Positions 1-5,216 of a stretch of DNA of 7,165 nucleotides are shown here, piece after piece; within the stretch, counting starts at the first letter, position 1, and the number at the start of each line of letters is the position of its first letter. The translations under genes were made by a program, and so were the position numbers. Location: the NCBI GenBank assembly GCA_030672465.1, contig DAOVGJ010000126.1, positions 1 through 7,165 on the forward strand, given 5' to 3'. The notes under the pieces were generated by a model. The model was given only the letters and a program-made list of their open reading frames with translations. It was not told where the DNA came from and did no database searches. Origin of the DNA: Pseudomonadota bacterium (GTDB taxonomy: Bacteria; Desulfobacterota; BSN033; WVXP01; G020346125).

Positions 1-19
1 TTCGCCCGCCGCAGGCGAA
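1..19. repeat. Short inverted repeat (hairpin) at window edge
   Basis: The arms TTCGCC (1-6) and GGCGAA (14-19) are perfect reverse complements around a 7-nt GC-rich loop. The repeat may extend left of the window. No T-run follows, so it is not a stand-alone terminator. It lies 27 nt before a second, stronger hairpin, so the two may form a tandem 3' end structure for a gene outside the window. Confidence 0.4.
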
Positions 20-46
20 GAACATGCTGCGCTCAGATGCGCCCTC

Positions 47-86
47 GTTCCTCCCGGCCTGCGGTCGGGAGGAACATTATTTTTTA
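47..86 (+). terminator. Rho-independent terminator of an upstream gene outside the window
   Basis: The arms at 47-56 and 66-75 are a perfect 10-bp inverted repeat (GTTCCTCCCG / CGGGAGGAAC). The stem can extend inward by C-G pairs and a wobble to a 3-nt TGC loop. The stem is followed by ATTATTTTTT, so the T-rich tract lies on the + strand side. This is the classic intrinsic terminator layout. The gene it serves would lie to the left of the window. Confidence 0.65.
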
Positions 87-544
87 AGCTTATTCCACCA
101 ATGTTTAGGTAAATAGAAATTAGGGATTAGGCACGTCCATAAACAAATAAGTTTTTCGTATAGCGTTACCATTGGGAGTCAGGCCCTAAATTACCGCATT
201 TCCAGATGTGGTTCAACGCCTTCAAAACCTTCTGGCTTTGCGTTTTGGCGACCGAAAATTTGCTCGATCAGACCCCAATTCTTTAACAGGGTTTTAAAAA
301 TTAATATCACATGATTCACCAGGTGTCAAATGTGGGCTTGGATTGCCGAAAAGAAGGGGTTAAAATCCTGGCTATGATGCTCTGTTTATTACCGGAAAAA
401 CGAAGACGAACTCTTGATTCATTTCAGGACGTCACATCTCAGCACTCTGCAGATCGAAACAACCACAAGATGACGGTTTGGCCGAACCGCAATCAGCGCA
501 AATAATACTATTGATTTATAGGTTCCCAACCGTATTCCTCCCTC
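87..544. other. Gene-poor stretch with no supported gene
   Basis: I see no convincing gene here. A + strand frame at 311-505 (64 codons) has no Shine-Dalgarno, no recognisable motif and a composition typical of random reading. On the minus strand a 44-codon open stretch (191-325), ending in a stop at 191-193, reads like protein-coding sequence (it contains GLIEQIFGRQ and GVEPHLEMR). It has no upstream continuation and I do not recognise it; it could be the tail of a decayed gene. The stretch is more AT-rich than the coding part of the window. Confidence 0.4.
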
Positions 545-720
545 CTAGCCCACGGCAGCCCTCAGGCAGCTCACGCCCCTGAAACCGATATCTCTCAGAC
601 AGCCTCGGATTCCAGTTGCGGATTGAAGGGTTCGAGAGGCGTATGCCAACGTTCCTGCCCAGAAGCTCAAGCATCTACGTACACGAACATTGACATCCCA
701 GTACAGGCCTACTATTTTGA
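545..720 (-). pseudogene. Possible decayed C-terminus of a SUMF1/formylglycine-generating-enzyme domain protein
   Basis: The minus-strand reading that ends in TAG at 545-547 has the spacing of the SUMF1 (FGE-sulfatase) C-terminal signature. It reads RVRR, then SFW, and about 28 residues later RDIGFRGV. The family consensus is R-x-x-RGGSW followed by an R/N-rich segment and then IGFR. In this copy RGG reads RCL. The R/N-rich segment fits best in another minus frame (SIRNWNP and SERYR), which implies frameshifts. No intact start or N-terminal domain is present, and the right end runs into the promoter and start of the gene at 726. This is recognition by eye of a short degenerate stretch; a chance resemblance is possible. 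Confidence 0.35.
690..718 (+). promoter_or_regulatory. Sigma70-type promoter for the tail-tube-like gene, probably giving a leaderless transcript
   Basis: A perfect -35 hexamer TTGACA (690-695) is followed by a 17-nt spacer and TATTTT (713-718; 4 of 6 matches to TATAAT). The expected transcription start falls around 725, directly at the ATG at 726. That would explain why no Shine-Dalgarno precedes the gene. Confidence 0.55.
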
Positions 721-725
721 CGGAT

Positions 726-1259
726 ATGACATTCGCGCAGTTTAAGCCAAGGACGATCAAAACATTTTGCCATGGCCTCTTTTCGATGCTTCTCCTCATA
801 ACAATGGGCCTCTGGCCCATGGATTCACTGTGCGGTGAGAAAGATCCCTACATCGTCGAACTTGAGATCGAGGGATTCCCGCCTATCATTCTCTCCGAGT
901 TGCCGCTCATATCCAATGAAACCGAGGTCATTGAGGTCAAGGACGAAAAGGACATGATCATCTCCAAAAAGCCCGGCAAGACGAGATATAGTAATATAGT
1001 GTTGGTCATGGATCTTGATTTGTTTACGGAACAACTTCGGAATTGGCGCCAGGAAACCATTGATGGAATTTTCACCAAGCGGTGGGGAATGGTAACCATT
1101 AAACAGAGAGAGACGGGCAAAGTGAAAATTCAGCACATCTTTTCCGAAGGATGGCCTTCGAAACTGACCTATGTCTTCACGGGGGGAAAATTCTTCGTCC
1201 ATTACGAAATCGCGGCGACCAAGATACAATCAAAGAAATTCCCCCTTGTGCAGGAATAA
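726..1259 (+). CDS. T4 gp19-like (tail tube fold) protein with N-terminal signal peptide
   Basis: The 177-residue product resembles the T4 gp19 / contractile tail tube family, which forms the inner tube of phage tails and related injection systems. Family-like landmarks in order are: VELEIEGF (44-51), an ETEVIE block (65-70), KKPGKTRYSNIVL (81-93), W107 with DG at 113-114, a beta hairpin around GMVTI (121-125), and GWPSK (142-146) before the terminal strands. Unlike true tail tube proteins it has a signal-peptide-like N-terminus: basic residues K7, R9 and K12, a hydrophobic core at about 17-30, and a possible SPase I site near residues 34-37. The cysteine at 36 lacks a proper lipobox. The ATG at 726 was chosen because it keeps the whole signal peptide and abuts the predicted transcription start; a TTG at 690 is in frame but overlaps the -35 box. 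No sheath, baseplate or other tail gene is nearby, so an injection role is unlikely from context. The function is unknown; an exported, repurposed tube-fold protein is my inference. Confidence 0.75.
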   Translation: MTFAQFKPRTIKTFCHGLFSMLLLITMGLWPMDSLCGEKDPYIVELEIEGFPPIILSELPLISNETEVIEVKDEKDMIISKKPGKTRYSNIVLVMDLDLFTEQLRNWRQETIDGIFTKRWGMVTIKQRETGKVKIQHIFSEGWPSKLTYVFTGGKFFVHYEIAATKIQSKKFPLVQE

Positions 1260-1376
1260 TCCCACAAAATCTATCCATCCCGTCTTTCATCCCGCACATG
1301 CTGGCTTCTTTTGAACTCCATAAAAGGGGACAACCCCTAGGCTAGTCGAATCGGATAACCGCTAAGGGGCGTCATG
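1260..1376. other. Intergenic spacer with a short hairpin
   Basis: The only structure seen is AGGGG (1325-1329) / CCCCT (1334-1338) with an ACAA loop. No T-run follows, so it is a poor intrinsic terminator. It may still mark the 3' end of the tail-tube-like gene's transcript. Confidence 0.3.
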
Positions 1377-1405
1377 TTGATTTTCCGCAATGCGTATGCT
1401 ATCTT
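1377..1405 (+). promoter_or_regulatory. Candidate extended -10 promoter for der
   Basis: TTGATT (1377-1382; 4 of 6 to TTGACA), a 17-nt spacer, then TATCTT (1400-1405; 4 of 6) preceded by TG one base upstream, an extended -10. The predicted start near 1412 would leave a leader of about 30 nt. That leader carries AGGCGA (1432-1437) as a modest ribosome binding site before the ATG at 1443. Confidence 0.45.
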
Positions 1406-1442
1406 TTGGATATTATTAGATTTTCTAAATTAGGCGAAGATT

Positions 1443-2768
1443 ATGAAACCCGTTGTGGCCATCGTGGGAAGACCCAACGTGGGAAAATCCACCCTCTTCA
1501 ATCGGATCGCCCGCCGGAAGAGGGCCATCGTGGAAGACCACCCCGGGGTTACCAGGGATAGGAATTACGCCGATATTGAATGGGGGGATACGTCTTTTTC
1601 CCTCATCGATACCGGGGGGTTCGAACCCATATCCCGGGAGAGGATCTTCATGCAGATGAAGGAGCAGTGCCAGTTGGCCATCGAGGAGGCGGATTTAATC
1701 CTCTTTCTCATGGACGGAAAAGATGGACTGATCCCATCGGATAAGGAAATCACATCCATATTGAGAAGGGAGGCCAAACCGGTCCTCTACGTTGTTAACA
1801 AGATAGATGGGCCGAGACATGAGGAAAAGGTGTTTGAATTCTATGGGATAGGGGTGGAAACGATCTTTTCCATCTCCGCCCTGCATAACTACGGCGTGGA
1901 CGACCTCATTGCGGAGATGCTCAAGGAGCTCCCTCCTACTGATGAAGGGGAGGTTGATGAAGCGGTAACCCGGATCGCGGTAGTGGGAAGGCCCAACGTG
2001 GGGAAATCTTCCCTCATCAACCGAATCCTGGGCTACAATCGGGTGATCGTAAACGAAAACCCGGGAACCACCAGAGATGCCATTGACACGTTCATAGAGG
2101 TCGGGGGAAGGCGATATCTTCTCATCGACACGGCTGGGATCAGGCGGAAGAGGAAGATTAGTCTGCGTTTGGAGAAATATAGCATCGTGGAAGCCCTAAA
2201 AAGCATCGACCGTTGTGATGTGGTACTGCTGCTCATCGATCCCCGGGAGGGGGCGACGGAACAGGATACGAAGATAGCCGGGTTCATCCAGGAAAAAGGC
2301 AAGGGCTGCGTCATCGTAGTCAACAAGTGGGATCTCATAGAGAAGGACAGTCATACCGCCAAAGAATATACCCTGCATATCCGGAAGGAACTCAAATTCC
2401 TCAATTACGCCCCCATCCTCTTCATCTCCTCCCTCACGGGAAAAAGGGTGATGGACACCATTGGCTTGGTGGATCAGGTATTGGAGGAATACGGAAAGAG
2501 GGTCTCAACCTCCCATTTGAATGATCTTATCGAGCAATCCACGACGAAATTCTCCTTACCCCGTTATGGAACAAAGAGGGTGAAGATCTACTATGGAACC
2601 CAAGCCTCCATTAAGCCCCCCACCTTCGTGCTCTTTGCCAACTACCCCCGGCGAATACACGTCACCTACCAGAGGTATCTCATCAATCAAATCCGGCAAT
2701 CCCTGGGCTTCAAGAAAACTCCGGTCCGGCTTCTCCTGCGCAAGAGGGGACCCTCACGGGGAAGATGA
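1443..2768 (+). CDS. der: Ribosome assembly GTPase Der (EngA)
   Basis: Der is an essential GTPase with two consecutive G domains and a C-terminal KH-like domain. It binds the 50S subunit during late ribosome assembly in the cytoplasm. Both G domains are complete. The first has GRPNVGKS at 9-16, DTGG at 56-59 and NKID at 119-122. The second has GRPNVGKS at 182-189, a PGTTRD switch I motif, DTAG at 229-232 and NKWD at 294-297. The remaining ~110 residues form the basic KH-like domain, ending in an Arg/Lys-rich tail. At 441 residues it is the normal length for the shorter bacterial form. The ATG at 1443 starts directly at the canonical N-terminal strand before the first P-loop. It appears to be transcribed alone: a promoter candidate lies upstream and 650 bp of non-coding DNA follow. 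Confidence 0.98.
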   Translation: MKPVVAIVGRPNVGKSTLFNRIARRKRAIVEDHPGVTRDRNYADIEWGDTSFSLIDTGGFEPISRERIFMQMKEQCQLAIEEADLILFLMDGKDGLIPSDKEITSILRREAKPVLYVVNKIDGPRHEEKVFEFYGIGVETIFSISALHNYGVDDLIAEMLKELPPTDEGEVDEAVTRIAVVGRPNVGKSSLINRILGYNRVIVNENPGTTRDAIDTFIEVGGRRYLLIDTAGIRRKRKISLRLEKYSIVEALKSIDRCDVVLLLIDPREGATEQDTKIAGFIQEKGKGCVIVVNKWDLIEKDSHTAKEYTLHIRKELKFLNYAPILFISSLTGKRVMDTIGLVDQVLEEYGKRVSTSHLNDLIEQSTTKFSLPRYGTKRVKIYYGTQASIKPPTFVLFANYPRRIHVTYQRYLINQIRQSLGFKKTPVRLLLRKRGPSRGR

Positions 2769-2788
2769 GCTGGAGTTTCCTGACTTTT

Positions 2789-2802
2789 CCCCTTGTAAGG
2801 GG
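2789..2802 (+). terminator. Weak hairpin downstream of der
   Basis: CCCCTT (2789-2794) and AAGGGG (2797-2802) form a perfect inverted repeat 20 nt after the der stop codon. No clear T-run follows (CATAAGTTATT), so it is at best a weak or rho-assisted terminator, or an mRNA-stabilising hairpin. Confidence 0.3.
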
Positions 2803-3142
2803 CATAAGTTATTAAGACGTAGTACACGGTTCCATTTCAACTTCCATTGAGAATCGAGGAAATCAAAACTTTGGAGCTCCTGAAAAAAATTACTTGAAAA
2901 TCCATACTGCATTGTAGTATATGTACATTTACTCTCGCATTGAAGGGTGGTGGCAAAATGGAGATGGACATGCAAGACCCAGGTAATATGTGGACTGGCA
3001 TCCAAACGCTGGTTCCGCTCTTGAGAGAGGGGGGTCGAAGGGGTAAGACGGATTTCGGGTGACGAGGGCGCATTTCGCACTGCCCGCCAATAATTTCCCC
3101 AACAGGACTTTCCCACCTCCCGAAACTCCCATGAAGCGTTAG
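2803..3142. other. Gene-poor intergenic DNA between der and the sulfur operon
   Basis: No gene here is well supported. Several long overlapping minus-strand frames cover the region, but none shows a recognisable motif or a consistent ribosome binding site. A 34-codon + strand frame (2958-3062) starts with ATG about 7 nt after AAGGGTGG; it is the only small ORF with a plausible start, and I do not recognise its product. A small hairpin ATACT / AGTAT lies near 2910-2926. Confidence 0.3.
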
Positions 3143-3172
3143 TTGAATTTTTTGGAACAAGCAAGCTATATT
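3143..3172 (+). promoter_or_regulatory. Candidate promoter of the homocysteine / thiolation operon
   Basis: TTGAAT (3143-3148; 4 of 6 to TTGACA), an 18-nt spacer, and TATATT (3167-3172; 5 of 6 to TATAAT), within AT-rich flanks. This is the best promoter-like pair upstream of the gene at 3419. It would give a 5' leader of about 240 nt, long enough to hold a regulatory RNA. Confidence 0.5.
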
Positions 3173-3178
3173 AAATTT

Positions 3179-3418
3179 TTTAGGTTTGTCTAAAAGCTGG
3201 TTCATGCCAGGCGAGCAGGAAACACAGAAGGAGAAGCGCATTCTCTCGACTGGTGAACAAAAACTGACTCCATGAAAGGCAGGTGATGGTTATGGTATGG
3301 ATCATGACAATCCCCCACCGGGGGGCGTTAAGGGATCTATTGGGTATGTATTGGCATGACCAATTTCATAACCGAGGTACCCTGCGGATGTGGGGCCTTG
3401 CCTTTCAGGAGGAAATGG
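3179..3418 (+). promoter_or_regulatory. Long structured 5' leader, possible cis-regulatory RNA
   Basis: The leader has nested complementary segments. TGAAAGGCA (3273-3281) is a perfect 9-nt complement of TGCCTTTCA (3399-3407), and the last base of the right arm is the first base of the Shine-Dalgarno AGGAGG (3407-3412). Inside it, GGTTATG (3288-3294) pairs with CATAACC (3367-3373). Further in, TCATG (3302-3306) can pair with CATGA (3354-3358), and CCCCC (3312-3316) with GGGGG (3320-3324) around ACC. This multi-helix stem closing onto the ribosome binding site resembles a translational control element. I do not see the conserved core of the SAM-I, SAM-II, SAH or cobalamin riboswitches. No ligand can be named and the folding is by eye. 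Confidence 0.4.
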
Positions 3419-4636
3419 ATGAAAACCGTCGAAGAAATCAATGAGAAGATAAAAAAGGGGAAAGCTCTGGTGCTTACCGCCGAAGAGATCATCGATTTTG
3501 CGCGGCAAAAGGGATCTAAAAGGGCGGCAGAAGAGGTGGATGTTGTCACCACCGGTACCTTTGGGCCGATGTGCTCGTCCGGAGCTTATTTCAACGTGGG
3601 TCACTCCAGGCCCAGAATCAAGATCGGCGGCGGGAAGGCTTACCTGAACGGTGTACCTGTTTACACTGGTCTTGCGGCTGTGGATCTCCTTTTAGGGGCC
3701 ACGGCCATTCCTGACGATGACCCCAGAAATGCGGTTTTCCCCGGACGATTTGCTTACGGAGGTGGTCACGTCATAGAGGAACTGGTGGCTGGCAAAGAGG
3801 TGCGCCTGACCGCCACCGCATACGGAACCGACTGCTATCCGAGGAAGAAGATTGAAACCCGTATCAGTCTCGAGGACATGAACGAAGCGGTTCTGTTCAA
3901 CCCCAGAAATTGTTATCAGAACTATAACGTTGCCGTTAATGTGTCGGATCGGGCTATCTACACATATATGGGGGTTCTCCAGCCCCGGTTGGGGAACGCG
4001 AACTATTGCAGCGCAGGCCAACTGAGCCCTCTGTTCTGTGATCCCTTCTACCGCACAATAGGGATTGGAACCAGAATATTTCTGGGCGGAGGTACGGGGT
4101 ACGTTGCCTGGAACGGAACACAGCACAACCCTTGCGTCCCGAGGACAGATCTCGGAGTTCCCCGGGTCCCTGCAGGAACCATCGCTGTCATAGGGGACCT
4201 GAAACAGATGCACCCACGATGGCTTCGGGGAACATCCTTCCGGGGATACGGCGTGAACCTGACTGTCAGTATTGGTATTCCCATTCCCATATTGAATGAG
4301 GAGATTCTCGTCCAGGCCGCAGTTAGAGACGAGGATATTGTGACCCCAATCGTGGACTACAGCCAATCCTATCCCCAGCGTGAGTCGGGAAGCCTGGGAG
4401 AGGTGAGCTACGCCCAGTTGAAAAGCGGCGAGATCTCGGTCGATGGGAAGGAGGTCCCCACGGCGAGCCTTTCCAGCTATGCCATGGCTAGGGAGATCGC
4501 TGGCATTTTGAAAGATTGGATCCAGAAGGGTGAGTTTCTTCTGACCGAATGCGTCCAAGGGCTTCCCTCATCGGATTCCGGGATTGTCTTCAAAGGGCTT
4601 CAGGAAAAACCCTTTAGAGCCAAGAAACTCATTTAG
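3419..4636 (+). CDS. DUF39 homocysteine biosynthesis protein (COG1900 / HcyBio type)
   Basis: Related to MA1821 of Methanosarcina acetivorans, which with its ferredoxin partner converts aspartate semialdehyde and sulfide-derived sulfur to homocysteine, a sulfide-assimilating entry to methionine. The DUF39 fold fills nearly all 405 residues. Seen here are GTFGPMCSSGA with Cys52, a glycine-rich GGG at 70-72, DDDPRN at 99-104, YGTDCYP with Cys139, and the C-terminal VPTASLSSY block. Cys52 and Cys139 probably match the two cysteines reported as functionally important in the archaeal protein. There is no C-terminal CBS pair of the kind I recall in the methanogen version. An in-frame ATG at 3356 would add 21 residues, but the ATG at 3419 has AGGAGG 6 nt upstream and gives the family's usual MKT.EEIN start. 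First gene of the probable operon; its NIL-ferredoxin partner follows after 104 bp. Confidence 0.9.
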   Translation: MKTVEEINEKIKKGKALVLTAEEIIDFARQKGSKRAAEEVDVVTTGTFGPMCSSGAYFNVGHSRPRIKIGGGKAYLNGVPVYTGLAAVDLLLGATAIPDDDPRNAVFPGRFAYGGGHVIEELVAGKEVRLTATAYGTDCYPRKKIETRISLEDMNEAVLFNPRNCYQNYNVAVNVSDRAIYTYMGVLQPRLGNANYCSAGQLSPLFCDPFYRTIGIGTRIFLGGGTGYVAWNGTQHNPCVPRTDLGVPRVPAGTIAVIGDLKQMHPRWLRGTSFRGYGVNLTVSIGIPIPILNEEILVQAAVRDEDIVTPIVDYSQSYPQRESGSLGEVSYAQLKSGEISVDGKEVPTASLSSYAMAREIAGILKDWIQKGEFLLTECVQGLPSSDSGIVFKGLQEKPFRAKKLI

Positions 4637-4647
4637 AGTTGGCTGAT

Positions 4648-4718
4648 GGGTTCGAGGGATGTGGGGCATCCCATGTGGCAAAAGGGTTGGAATTTTTTAC
4701 TCCCAAGCCCTCGAACCC
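4648..4718 (+). promoter_or_regulatory. Structured intercistronic element before the ferredoxin gene
   Basis: GGGTTCGAGGG (4648-4658) and CCCTCGAACCC (4708-4718) are a perfect 11-bp inverted repeat. It encloses 49 nt and ends 7 nt before the ferredoxin Shine-Dalgarno (4726-4732). Inside is a competing hairpin, GGGATG (4656-4661) / CATCCC (4667-4672), which shares three bases with the outer left arm. A run of six T lies at 4693-4698. It could be a processing or stability element, or an attenuator-like switch; the sequence alone does not decide. Confidence 0.45.
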
Positions 4719-4740
4719 CACAGAAAAGGAGGAGACTTCC

Positions 4741-5148
4741 ATGACAACGACGAAAGTGGTACTCAGGTTTCCACCTGAGTTGACTGATCAACCCGTCACC
4801 TACAAACTGATCAAAGAATACGATCTCATGGTTAATATCCTTCGAGGTCACATTACACCGAAGGAAGAGGGGATGTTGGTGCTGGAGCTGACGGGCAAGA
4901 AAAAACAGCTGGACAGGGGAATGGACTATCTGGCAAAACTTGGGGTGGAGACCCAGCGGCTCTCCAAGGGTGTGAAGTGGTTGAAAGACCGTTGCACCCA
5001 CTGCACGGCCTGCACGTCTCTCTGCCCCACTCATGCGCTATTGGTAGAGAGGGATACCATGATGGTGAGTTTTGATAGGGATAAGTGCATCGCGTGCGAG
5101 ATGTGTATAACCGTCTGCCCTTACAGTGCCATGGAGGTTCAGGTCTAG
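4741..5148 (+). CDS. NIL-domain 2[4Fe-4S] ferredoxin, partner of the DUF39 protein
   Basis: A 135-residue fusion of an N-terminal NIL domain (about 1-76, the small ACT-like fold also found at the C-terminus of MetN methionine transporter ATPases) and a bacterial-type ferredoxin domain. The two cluster motifs are complete: C85, C88, C91, C95 followed by Pro, and C116, C119, C122, C126 followed by Pro. Each is CxxCxxCxxxCP, so two [4Fe-4S] clusters are expected. It corresponds to MA1822 of Methanosarcina acetivorans, needed with the DUF39 protein for homocysteine formation; it likely supplies electrons or handles sulfur in that reaction. The NIL domain may sense methionine or a related metabolite (inference). 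Start: an in-frame ATG exists at 4639, but the ATG at 4741 has AAGGAGG at 4726-4732 with 8-nt spacing, and the 34 residues between do not look like part of the domain. Confidence 0.92.
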   Translation: MTTTKVVLRFPPELTDQPVTYKLIKEYDLMVNILRGHITPKEEGMLVLELTGKKKQLDRGMDYLAKLGVETQRLSKGVKWLKDRCTHCTACTSLCPTHALLVERDTMMVSFDRDKCIACEMCITVCPYSAMEVQV

Positions 5149-5158
5149 ATTTACCCAC

Positions 5159-5207
5159 GAGGAGGAACTGAGCCTTGCCTTTTTACTTGAGGCTCTCTGA
5201 AGGGTGA
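5159..5207 (+). other. Strong Shine-Dalgarno with a 10-codon mini-ORF ahead of mnmA
   Basis: GAGGAGG (5159-5165) is the strongest ribosome binding site in this gap, yet it does not lead to the mnmA ATG, 51 nt downstream. Nine nt after it a TTG (5175) opens a 10-codon frame (LPFYLRLSEG by the standard code) ending at TGA 5205-5207, in the same frame as mnmA. GAGCCT (5170-5175) and AGGCTC (5190-5195) can form a 6-bp hairpin over the putative start. It could be a leader peptide that couples translation into mnmA, or a relic of an older mnmA start. Confidence 0.25.
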
Positions 5208-5216
5208 ACCTTACCC

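Noticed and set aside
191..325. 44-codon minus-strand open stretch ending in a stop, looking faintly like the tail of a real protein
   Set aside because: It has no start with a ribosome binding site and is closed upstream by a stop. I cannot assign it to any family; mentioned only in the region note.
311..505. 64-codon + strand frame in the left intergenic region
   Set aside because: No ribosome binding site, no recognisable motif and a random-looking composition with many rare residue runs. Nothing supports it as a gene.
620..650. GGGTTCGAG resembling a tRNA T-loop
   Set aside because: No matching 5-bp T-stem, acceptor stem or anticodon arm can be built around it.
825..1229. Long minus-strand frames (134 and 90 codons) across the tube-like gene
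   Set aside because: They are antisense shadows of a + strand gene with clear family motifs. Neither reads like a known protein.
1486..2010. Near-identical DNA at the two P-loop segments of der as a possible repeat
   Set aside because: It is the expected internal duplication of the Der G domains, not a mobile or recombination repeat.
3020..3050. CTTGAGAGAGGGGGG stretch resembling the opening of a SAM-I riboswitch
   Set aside because: The downstream conserved parts of SAM-I (GGCCC..TGAA..CCGGCAACC-type elements) are missing, and it lies upstream of the best promoter.
2958..3062. 34-codon + strand ORF with AAGGGTGG upstream
   Set aside because: The start is plausible, but the product is short and unrecognised and is not linked to a neighbour. 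Not strong enough for a CDS call.
2754..3241. Overlapping minus-strand frames of 134-136 codons between der and the operon
   Set aside because: Two frames of similar length overlap each other, neither has a credible start, and neither shows any domain. They also overlap the end of der or the operon promoter.
3692..4558. 288-codon minus-strand frame opposite the homocysteine gene
   Set aside because: It is fully antisense to a strongly recognised DUF39 gene; its length reflects GC-rich third positions. No motif or ribosome binding site supports it.
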